Both the position numbers and the translations under genes were made by a program. This document shows, one piece after another, positions 24,701 through 30,459 of a stretch of DNA of 62,975 bases. The first letter of the stretch is position 1. Every line of letters starts with the position of its first letter. This DNA is from Clostridia bacterium (lineage in GTDB: Bacteria > Bacillota > Clostridia > Christensenellales > DUVY01), in the NCBI GenBank assembly GCA_026001225.1, contig BNZQ01000002.1:1-62975 (forward strand), written 5' to 3'. The notes under the pieces were generated by a model. The model was given only the letters and a program-made list of their open reading frames with translations, had not been told where the DNA came from and did not search any database.

Positions 24701-25108
24701 GGGATTAAAGCCCGCGTTCGTAAAAAACCTCGGCAGCTCCGCTTTCATCAGCCGCACGGCGTCCTCGCTTTTCACGTACTTATTGCCGAACTCCGTCGTA
24801 AAGGTCAGTACGCCGTACCATATCACGCTTTTTGTCGCCCGCAACCGTTTCTTTAACGCCGCTTGCCGTTCCCCCGTCATCAAACCGTTTCGGTCGAACA
24901 CGCCGTGGCTCTTTTCGTCGTCGCCCGAATACTCCACATAGTCGATCTTTTCCCGCGATCCCTCGTTGACATAATTCACATAATTGCGCTTGCCCGTACA
25001 CGAATAAAACCTCCGCGCCCGCCCGTACTTCTCTTTCGCAAACGGCGTTTTCATGTTGTCCCCGTGCGCCACAAATTCCAACCGCAACACGACGTTCGGC
25101 ACACTCAT
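21755..25108 (-). CDS. MobP/MobL-type relaxase fused to a VirB4/TraE transfer ATPase
   Basis: 1117 residues in one uninterrupted frame. Residues 1-330 look like a relaxase: NYVNYV, DYVEYSG, and the metal-binding HENTRHKHIH at 146-155, ending YRRLGNYVLNK. From about 343 (DLFPYEWLEDGYIVNKDG) the protein is a VirB4-type conjugation ATPase with Walker A GKPGSGKS (about 751) and Walker B VVIDEAHLF (about 990), plus C-terminal RKYDGMQIVVTQNI. These are normally separate proteins: a DNA-nicking enzyme and the channel motor. Start ATG overlaps a 28-codon gene as ATGA. The fusion may be a deletion scar or a functional two-headed protein. Confidence 0.88.
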   Translation of the reverse strand: MSVPNVVLRLEFVAHGDNMKTPFAKEKYGRARRFYSCTGKRNYVNYVNEGSREKIDYVEYSGDDEKSHGVFDRNGLMTGERQAALKKRLRATKSVIWYGVLTFTTEFGNKYVKSEDAVRLMKAELPRFFTNAGFNPDNMTWYAGLHENTRHKHIHFSFFEDEPCRYRQRSGREKHYSEGFIPSGVLARFKVNAEQRLTDVAAEIRAARDTVTDSMKNVLFSEANKRRNTGEIQTELWDLIPLLPEGGRLSYASENMEPLRPRIRRIVDLLIKSDKKLYDAFNGFCNAAVERDERTKRMLAAQKIPEKYQRGYLTADKALEDVYRRLGNYVLNKAFVKGGRYDTADLFPYEWLEDGYIVNKDGTVTGVLEIRPLEFRLLSVTKQDFIIDGAMTQIFNSLGAGQEAAIVKLEKPLNLEGQLESEVERIRALIESYESGGLSEAEYKARMNIIEDRGDKIDGMSGNTANAYAAYYFVLYDREVKSLLNSVGYIRQLFCSAGAEARALDKAGLYEFVKLSVVCAPPAPTEEPPEEYLLSALIPERVEFNLMRTRQDGKALTHFIVNGYPLNVGNAWGSGLFDMPDTKAVMKLKPVEKSKAVRRIDNAILELSARGSGKASDVIDKSTHIETLSALLSRLQNDNETLLDTTLVVTAYDEQGKNAVKRTVKRRLRELGFAFGENAGRQADAYLSAGFHDRLKSSRGIQSSSVAACFPFVSNAVVEDGGLLMGENDLPVFADFWKRDNERVNSNMVIVGKPGSGKSYAAKTLLCNLASCGAKIFVLDPENEYGKIAESLGGRVLDAASARYGIINPFHVIGSLKDENDTDAGNDFYAHLRFLEHFFKVSFAGLNSDCMELLNKAALDAYRLKGVTGDSRLETLKTADYPTFDDLAMTVDGKVETETDPYTLSCLKNIRNYLSKFRSGGRNSALWNGASSFGLKENFVCFNFQRLLADKNETVANAQMLLILKWLENEVIQNREYNLRHGTSRKIAVVIDEAHLFVSEQYPVALDFMFQLAKRIRKYDGMQIVVTQNIKDFAGTPEIARKSTAIINVSQYSLIFSLSPDDMTDLCKLYEKAGGINESEQASIVYNPRGRAFFIYGPASRTNVGVTATPYVEGLFM

Positions 25109-25191
25109 GATTGCCGGCCTTTTTCTTTTTCGGGCCGCCCGTCAAGCCCGCCCTTCCAAAAGAAAATTGTCCGGCTACAAAAGAAAAACAT
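25105..25191 (-). CDS. 28-residue mini-protein coupled to the relaxase fusion
   Basis: ATG at 25191 has an excellent AAAGGAGGG ribosome site seven bases upstream. The frame runs MFFFCSRTIFFWKGGLDG... to a stop overlapping the relaxase ATG as ATGA. The relaxase start itself has no obvious ribosome site, so this mini-gene may deliver ribosomes to it. N-terminal half hydrophobic and aromatic, C-terminal half basic. Function unknown. Confidence 0.55.
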   Translation of the reverse strand: MFFFCSRTIFFWKGGLDGRPEKEKGRQS

Positions 25192-25222
25192 GGGTATTCC
25201 CTCCTTTCGATCCTATTGACGA

Positions 25223-25738
25223 TTAAGTTTTTAATCCGAACCTCGTTTCGAGGTTTACGACGATCTTTTCAAACCGCGCGGGCAGGTCGTCGAAAAAACC
25301 GTCCTCCACCTTTTGCGGCATGACCCTATCGCCGCCCACAAACGCGATCATCATGCGGTAGACCGACGACAACAATTTTTGCAGCAGCGCGTGACTGACA
25401 GACACCGCCTTGAACTGCGATGTCAGGTAGTCGGACAATTCCTTTAAAAGCGGGTACACCTCTTTCAGACTTTTGTCGGCCGGCTCTCCCCTGTCCGCGA
25501 ACGGCGCGGCTTTTTCGGCGGCGGCTCCCGCGTCCGTAAACGGTGCTGCCGCCCTCCCGGCGGCTTGCCCGGCCGCTATGCACTTCTCGTACCCAAGTTT
25601 GAGCAGGACGGTCATAAACTCGTTCTTGTTGCGGTAATACTTCCGCTCCCGTTCCATGAGCGTTCCCAATCGGGCGATAAAGTCCGCGTCGTACAGCCGT
25701 AACGTGTGCGTCACTTCCATGTTCTTCATGTTCTTCAT
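25223..25738 (-). CDS. MobC-like relaxosome accessory protein
   Basis: 171 residues. The N-terminus (MKNMKNMEVTHTLRLYDADFIARLGTLM) resembles a ribbon-helix-helix DNA-binding region, with an Ala-rich linker of repeats (AAPFTDAGAAAEKAAPFADRG) and a helical C-terminus. GGAGG lies seven bases upstream. Position just before the relaxase gene, next to a candidate oriT, fits a nicking-accessory protein. The MKN codons are repeated from a 12-bp tandem duplication at the start. Confidence 0.62.
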   Translation of the reverse strand: MKNMKNMEVTHTLRLYDADFIARLGTLMERERKYYRNKNEFMTVLLKLGYEKCIAAGQAAGRAAAPFTDAGAAAEKAAPFADRGEPADKSLKEVYPLLKELSDYLTSQFKAVSVSHALLQKLLSSVYRMMIAFVGGDRVMPQKVEDGFFDDLPARFEKIVVNLETRFGLKT

Positions 25739-25770
25739 GTTCTTTCCTCCAAAACATTTTGTATTTCAAA

Positions 25771-25845
25771 GCGGCGCGGGTCAATGCGGATTTCCCAATC
25801 ATTCTCTATGGTCATACGACCTATGGAACCGATCCCCCGCGCCGC
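25771..25845. other. Candidate origin of transfer (oriT)
   Basis: Between the MobC-like gene and the next gene lie 10-bp inverted arms GCGGCGCGGG (25771-25780) and CCCGCGCCGC (25836-25845). Inside is the palindrome GGTCATACGACC (25810-25821), flanked by CTATGG direct repeats. Just outside, at 25859-25865, is ATCCTGC, the core of MOBP-type nick sites. The arrangement is suggestive but unproven. Confidence 0.4.
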
Positions 25846-25853
25846 CTTAAAAC

Positions 25854-26168
25854 CTAAATGATCCTGCGCCTGTCATAATGGCGCGTTTTAACATTGCGCT
25901 TTTTACTTCCGCAATACGGGTCTGTCATCGCCATCGCTTTCCAATCTATATAGCCGTGCGCGAAATCGGCCCCGTAATGCTTAACGAATCGGCGGGCAAT
26001 ATCAATCCCCTCCTTTTCGCCGGACAATATGCCATACGCCTCAATCATCTCTATATCCAGCGCGTTGGCAAAGTCACGCACGGTTTTCCCTTGATCGTTC
26101 AATTCTCTTTCCAATTCCTCGCCTTTCAGAATCATAAATCCCGGCGGAATGCGTTTCGTTTCTTTCAT
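25854..26168 (-). CDS. XRE-type helix-turn-helix protein
   Basis: 104 residues. LERELNDQGKTVRDFANALDIEMIEAYGILSGEKEGIDIARRFV, read across residues 18-61, has the helix pattern of XRE/Cro regulators, followed by FAHGYIDW and a basic tail. AGGAGAGG lies six bases upstream. Probably a regulator of the transfer genes just downstream. Confidence 0.65.
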   Translation of the reverse strand: MKETKRIPPGFMILKGEELERELNDQGKTVRDFANALDIEMIEAYGILSGEKEGIDIARRFVKHYGADFAHGYIDWKAMAMTDPYCGSKKRNVKTRHYDRRRII

Positions 26169-26265
26169 GTTCTACCTCTCCTTTTGCCCTGTCCGGCCTG
26201 TCCTTTGAAATAAAAACCCTTACACTTATAAGCCAGATACTCTGCGCTTTTGGTAAGCCCCCCCA

Positions 26266-26733
26266 TTACGCAAACTTTTTTAATACTCTCTTTTGCACTT
26301 TTTTGAGGAGCTGACTGACCGCCGGCCGGCTGATTCCGAATTCTTTTGCGATCTGCGTTTGAGTTTTGTTATTGATGTAATACTCGACGGCGATTTTCTT
26401 CTGATACTCCGTCAATCCCAAAGACAGTGCCTTGACCAAGGGCTTGTTATTTTCCTCCTCCCGCCGTATTAAAACCTCCAACGGATCGAGTTCGCTCGAT
26501 ACGAGGGAAAACGTATCCAGATTCTTTTTCAGCGATTGGTTCTCTAAACCGCCTTGCTTGTTTTGCCGCTCCTCCGCTTCCATCAGCATATCTAACGACA
26601 AATGCCGCCGCGTTTCCTTACGCTCGATACGCCTTTCCTCGCGCAACATCGCTGCGTACTCGCGCCAAAATTCCTCCGTTACCTCGATCGCCTCAACGTG
26701 TCCGTCCGCAAACTTGTAATGAATTGTTGTCAT
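26266..26733 (-). CDS. Sigma-70 region-4-like regulator
   Basis: 155 residues from the ATG at 26733. The C-terminal helix-turn-helix (LTEYQKKIAVEYYINNKTQTQIAKEFGISRPAVSQLLKKV, within residues 111-150) is a region-4 fold without region 2, so it is a regulator rather than a full sigma factor. The N-terminus (HYKFADGHVEAIEVTEEFW) matches regulators common on Clostridia conjugative elements. AAGGAG lies about 12 bases upstream, and the start lies inside the preceding gene. Confidence 0.75.
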   Translation of the reverse strand: MTTIHYKFADGHVEAIEVTEEFWREYAAMLREERRIERKETRRHLSLDMLMEAEERQNKQGGLENQSLKKNLDTFSLVSSELDPLEVLIRREEENNKPLVKALSLGLTEYQKKIAVEYYINNKTQTQIAKEFGISRPAVSQLLKKVQKRVLKKFA

Positions 26734-27079
26734 GTTTTTGCTCATCTCCTTCAATTTTTTTCGGAACGGCAAACGTCCTAAAAATCGAATCCATGATTTT
26801 CCGATTCTCCGCGCTCAAACCGTCGGACAGCTTGTACAATAAAGCGGCCTGCTCGTCGGTTAGGTACTTCCGTCCGGCCATCGTACCCTCTACCATGTGA
26901 ATGCCGCCCCCGTTGCCCTGCGCGGTGTAAAGCGGGTGGGATACGCTCAACGCTTCGATGTCCCTGCGTATCGTCCTTTCCGATACGTTGAACCTGAACG
27001 CCAAATTTTCTACCGTGTCATGCCTGCGCACATACATGACGGATAGTATCTCTTGGCGTCTTTCAAACGTGTCCCGCAC
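26693..27079 (-). CDS. DeoR/HTH_11-type regulator
   Basis: 128 residues starting at a GTG with AAAGGAGGT six bases upstream. RRQEILSVMYVRRHDTVENLAFRFNVSERTIRRDIEALS, in residues 8-46, is a winged helix-turn-helix with the recognition helix SERTIRRDIEAL. The rest is short and lacks the sugar-phosphate sensor domain of full DeoR proteins. Its upstream leader holds a strong terminator hairpin at 27193-27249. Confidence 0.78.
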   Translation of the reverse strand: MRDTFERRQEILSVMYVRRHDTVENLAFRFNVSERTIRRDIEALSVSHPLYTAQGNGGGIHMVEGTMAGRKYLTDEQAALLYKLSDGLSAENRKIMDSIFRTFAVPKKIEGDEQKHDNNSLQVCGRTR

Positions 27080-27383
27080 CGCTTTACCTCCTTTCGCCGT
27101 TCCTATGGCCGTATTCTAAACCTCAAACCGGACACCTTCTGTCCTATTTGAAAAAATATTTTCGTGTTTTTTTCGGAAGCCTGAAAAGGGGAGAAAAAAA
27201 GGCCGCACAAACAGCAAGCCTTTGGATATGGCTTACCGTCTGTGCGGCCTTGATAGTTTCCTCATCGGATAACTTCCGGTCTCAACACATTCATTCAGAC
27301 TCGCGCGTTGGCCTTATGCTTAATTCAGCGCCCAACAGACCGCGTCGGTCTGAACACCCGTGATTAAATTGTACGTTCGTCTT
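27080..27383. other. Gap of about 300 bp with regulatory structure only
   Basis: No convincing gene. It holds the terminator/attenuator at 27193-27265, a short hairpin CAGACCGCGTCGGTCTG near 27329-27345, and the ribosome site of the gene at 27079. A 71-codon plus-strand frame crosses the terminator and is rejected. Confidence 0.6.
27193..27265 (-). terminator. Terminator hairpin with possible 10-codon leader ORF
   Basis: On the minus strand GGCCGCACA... pairs with ...TGTGCGGCC (27201-27249) and is followed by seven T residues, a typical intrinsic terminator. A mini-ORF (ATG 27265, stop 27233; MRKLSRPHRR) with GGAAG seven bases upstream ends inside the stem, so a translating ribosome would block its 5' arm. 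It may attenuate the regulator gene downstream. Confidence 0.65.
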
Positions 27384-27566
27384 TTACTTAGCCGCCTGCG
27401 CCCTGCGTTCGTCCGGCACCCTTATTTTTACAACGGCTTCCTCCGGCCCCGCGTTGAGCAGTATCTCCGCTCCGCACACCGGACAGGTCAGCGTCAAGTC
27501 CTTGCAGCTCGATAACCGCATCAAATCCCTTCCGCAATTCATACACGACAGGCTTATCTTTTTCAT
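27384..27566 (-). CDS. Com-like zinc-ribbon protein
   Basis: 60 residues from the ATG at 27566. CMNCGRDL...LTCPVCGAEI has the paired Cys-x2-Cys layout and spacing of the phage Mu Com protein, a zinc-finger translational activator of mom. No strong ribosome site is visible; a longer frame begins at 27632 within a palindrome. It has its own promoter and operator-like palindrome. With the Mom-like protein on the same element, a Com-Mom relationship is plausible; a generic zinc-ribbon regulator is the alternative. Confidence 0.55.
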   Translation of the reverse strand: MKKISLSCMNCGRDLMRLSSCKDLTLTCPVCGAEILLNAGPEEAVVKIRVPDERRAQAAK

Positions 27567-27616
27567 ACTTTTTTTATTTGGTTCTCGTTCATTATTTGCA
27601 TAGCGCCGTCCCTTCA

Positions 27617-27670
27617 AAACGATATGTTTCATATCGTTTATATTTTATCAAATATTTGTTTGTTTTGCAA
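27617..27670 (-). promoter_or_regulatory. Promoter and operator palindrome of the Com-like gene
   Basis: Minus strand TTGCAA (27665-27670), 17-bp spacer, TAAAAT (27642-27647). The predicted transcription start falls in the palindrome AAACGATATG-TTT-CATATCGTTT (27617-27639), a good site for a dimeric repressor. Confidence 0.6.
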
Positions 27671-27721
27671 GTTTTCAGAGGACGGTATTGTCCTTTGGAA
27701 TTGTTTTTTGGGAAAGCCGCA

Positions 27722-27760
27722 TAAAAAAAGACCTTCGGATTTTTCTCTCCCAAAGGTCTT
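27722..27760 (-). terminator. Intrinsic terminator after the WYL regulator gene
   Basis: On the minus strand AAGACCTT and AAGGTCTT form a stem followed by TTTTTTT. It lies about 23 bp beyond the stop codon of the regulator gene and separates the cargo from the Com-like gene. Confidence 0.8.
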
Positions 27761-27782
27761 ACGCCGTTTTATTCCCGTCCGG

Positions 27783-28766
27783 TCAGCGTTGCGGCATAAC
27801 CGACTCTATATATTCGTCCATTTGCCCGCAAACCTCGGCGGGCGCGGTGATGCGGATTTTCCTCTGCGAAAGCAAGACCCACCCGAAAAACGCGGGACTG
27901 ACCTGCACCTGAACGCCGACCTTGAAAGTGTTATCATCTAAGCGGATTAAGTGTGTTTGCTCTCCGAATCTGTCGAGAATAACGTCTATGCACCCGTTAT
28001 CGGCAGTAATCTCCACCGTCTTGAATTCTCCGACATACATAGAAAACATCTGCCGCCGGTAGGCGTTTATATTGAAATTCTCAAATTCCTTTACCAGCGT
28101 TATATCCTCATTCTCCGCTTGTACCCGCTCCATTCGGTCAACCCGATAGTTTGAAAGATTCTTGTATTTGTCACTGTAACACACGAGATAGTATTTGTCG
28201 TTGGTATATGTCAGCGCGACGGGATTCACGACATATCGTTCGCCGCTTTTGCGGTAGACTTTATTTTTCGTAATGTCAAAGTCATAATACAAAAACGACG
28301 CTTTTTTCTTTTCCTCTATCGCCGTCAAGAGCGTGTTGACGGTATAGAACACATACTTGTTCGTATGCTTGTTGGTATCGTAGCAAACGACATTCCGTTT
28401 CAGCCCCTCGGCGCGGTGACTGCCCGCGAGGTCGGCTATCTTATCTATGAGTTCGAGCGTTTTGTTTTCGGGGATAAAGTTCGCCGCCTGCACAGCGTCG
28501 ATGAGAATTTTCAATTCCGCCGTATCGAACGCGCGGTCAACGACGTAAAAGTAATACCATCGCTTTCTGTAACTTTGAACCTCATATCCGTACTCATTCA
28601 AATATTTAATGTCGCTTATCAGGGCTTTCTTCCCTACCGTTATGCCGTTATCTTTCAAGAGCGCGACAAGCTCGTCGGTCGAGAGATGGTGATCCTCGTC
28701 CGTATATCGGCTTAACAAATCGTACAGCACCCGCAATTTAATTTTTCTTATGTGCTTTGCCGGCAT
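27783..28766 (-). CDS. WYL-domain transcriptional regulator
   Basis: 327 residues. The N-terminal winged helix-turn-helix (RKIKLRVLYDLLSRYTDEDHHLSTDELVALL, residues 7-37) is followed by a WYL ligand-sensing domain (YVVNPVALTYTNDKYYLVCY and NLSNYRVDRMERV) and a C-terminal extension. WYL proteins bind small ligands or nucleic acid and control nearby genes. AAGGAC lies six bases before the ATG. It follows the isomerase-like gene by 42 bp and may regulate it, or the palindrome at 27617. Confidence 0.85.
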   Translation of the reverse strand: MPAKHIRKIKLRVLYDLLSRYTDEDHHLSTDELVALLKDNGITVGKKALISDIKYLNEYGYEVQSYRKRWYYFYVVDRAFDTAELKILIDAVQAANFIPENKTLELIDKIADLAGSHRAEGLKRNVVCYDTNKHTNKYVFYTVNTLLTAIEEKKKASFLYYDFDITKNKVYRKSGERYVVNPVALTYTNDKYYLVCYSDKYKNLSNYRVDRMERVQAENEDITLVKEFENFNINAYRRQMFSMYVGEFKTVEITADNGCIDVILDRFGEQTHLIRLDDNTFKVGVQVQVSPAFFGWVLLSQRKIRITAPAEVCGQMDEYIESVMPQR

Positions 28767-28808
28767 AGCATGTCCTTATATTATTTTTTTCAGTTCGACA
28801 AATTCCTT

Positions 28809-30302
28809 TTACAGGACGGTATAAGGAATATCCATCAATTTTGCCGCCTTTTCAAACAATCCGGCATTTTTACCGACAGACAACGCGGAGTGGTGCGTCG
28901 GGACTTCCGCAAACCATTTGTCCATATATAAGCACGGTGCGGCGTTGAATTTCACATGGGTCGAGGTGTTCCCGTTCATCAGAATCGGCGCATCTATGGC
29001 TTGTCCCTCGGAAATAATAAATTTGAGCCTGCCGTCTATCGTTTGCGTGACCGCTAATGTCGTAACATCGCCCGATTTGACCTTTGCTTCAACCGAAACG
29101 CCGCTGCCTAATTTACCGTGATACACTCCCATGCCGCGCAGTATCGGCTTACGGTCGCTTATGGAAAAATGGAAAGGTCCGTCGTGACCGATAATAATCG
29201 TGTCGCGGTTAAAGTCGGCGGCTACGATCTCGCAAAAGCTCCCGCCCCTACCTACGCAATCGCATATCTTCATAGCTATAGCCGTCTTTATATCCGCTTC
29301 GCCGCTACACGCAACGCCCTTTGCCGTCAACAAACTATGCCCTACGATGAAGCCGCTCTGGATTTCGTTGTACTCCATGCCGTCTTGACTGTGATAATAA
29401 TAAGCGAGCGCGTTTAGCCCGAACTTCCTGACCGTTTTTTCTTGCGCCGCCGCTATTCTCGCGCTGTATTGCAGTTGCTCAAGCGTCGGCTTTTTTGCAA
29501 TGGGGTCGCTCGGGCTGTCGCCGCTGATTTCAAAAAAGTCGTTAATCTCACGGAGCTTTTCGTCAATCTCGGTTTTTGCAACCGAATCGAGTACCTGCTT
29601 TAAATCGCACATTTCAAGGATTTTGACCTCGATCCCCGTTTGCGCCGACAGCATTGTAAAATCGCTGTACATATCCAACATACCGTTATAATAGTTGCCC
29701 AAAAAACCGAAGCGGCTGTTTTCAAGGTTGCATTTTATCTTGGCGGCTCCGCACCATTCGGCAATCTGACGCCATGCGTTGACAGCTTCCGGCCGTTTGT
29801 CCGTAACCTCGTCGCCAAATGCCCCTTTCGGGGTCTTATCCAAACCCAAAAGCCCGTTTACGATATGGTGTTTAACGCCGCTCCTGTTGAACGCATTCGC
29901 AATTTCCGGTATCGGGCAAGCGACGCATGCCGTTAGCCATTCGCCCGTACCCGTCGCCGCGTAATTCATTTCGGGCGTAGGCTGAAGGTTCAACACGACA
30001 ACGTCCGCCTTGCACTTTTTATGAATCGGAAGCACCGTCGAGGAGGTGAAGTAGGTCGCGCTGTGGCAAAAAATAATATCAATGTTGCTCTCATTGAAGA
30101 ACCTGCCCGCCACCGCGCCCTTATCCTCCGTGTCAACCATGCCGAAATTAAATACATCGCCGTAAACGCGCAATTTCGCTTCCAAAAAGGCGTTATACCC
30201 TTTCAGCCTATCAAGCAGTCCCGCAAACTGTCCCCAATAATGCGCCAAGCCCGCGCTGTACAAGCCGATCCTCGGCTTCTTGTCCTCATATATTTTTTGC
30301 AT
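28809..30302 (-). CDS. L-arabinose/L-fucose isomerase-family protein
   Basis: 497 residues. The N-terminal Rossmann-like half (IGLYSAGLAHYWGQFAGL) and the C-terminal metal/substrate half with EVPTHHSALSVG match the arabinose-isomerase-like family found in glycan-use clusters. GDSPSDPIAKKPTLEQL and EMYEIQSGF-like DGMEYNEIQSGF hold conserved acidic positions. Known members interconvert aldoses and ketoses, but many cluster relatives are uncharacterised, so the substrate is open; rhamnose or fucose would fit the neighbouring rhamnosidases. It is cytoplasmic, with no signal peptide. Confidence 0.75.
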   Translation of the reverse strand: MQKIYEDKKPRIGLYSAGLAHYWGQFAGLLDRLKGYNAFLEAKLRVYGDVFNFGMVDTEDKGAVAGRFFNESNIDIIFCHSATYFTSSTVLPIHKKCKADVVVLNLQPTPEMNYAATGTGEWLTACVACPIPEIANAFNRSGVKHHIVNGLLGLDKTPKGAFGDEVTDKRPEAVNAWRQIAEWCGAAKIKCNLENSRFGFLGNYYNGMLDMYSDFTMLSAQTGIEVKILEMCDLKQVLDSVAKTEIDEKLREINDFFEISGDSPSDPIAKKPTLEQLQYSARIAAAQEKTVRKFGLNALAYYYHSQDGMEYNEIQSGFIVGHSLLTAKGVACSGEADIKTAIAMKICDCVGRGGSFCEIVAADFNRDTIIIGHDGPFHFSISDRKPILRGMGVYHGKLGSGVSVEAKVKSGDVTTLAVTQTIDGRLKFIISEGQAIDAPILMNGNTSTHVKFNAAPCLYMDKWFAEVPTHHSALSVGKNAGLFEKAAKLMDIPYTVL

Positions 30303-30394
30303 ATTTCCTCTTTTTTCTTTTTCTCTCGGGCAGTTTTCTTCATGACGGGCATCCTTTGACCCGCTAACTTAAAGAAGAAAGCCCGTTGAACAAA

Positions 30395-30439
30395 ATACAC
30401 CGCGCCAGAGAACGTAACCGTTCCCCGGACACGGTGTAT
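30395..30439. terminator. Terminator after the TIM-barrel lipoprotein gene
   Basis: ATACACCG pairs with CGGTGTAT, with a further inner GAACG/CGTTC pairing. T-rich tracts follow in both directions, so it can act for either strand. Confidence 0.7.
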
Positions 30440-30459
30440 CTTTTGTCGGAAAGATTAAA

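Noticed and set aside
27148..27363. 71-codon plus-strand gene
   Set aside because: It crosses a strong terminator hairpin and has no ribosome site or recognisable sequence.
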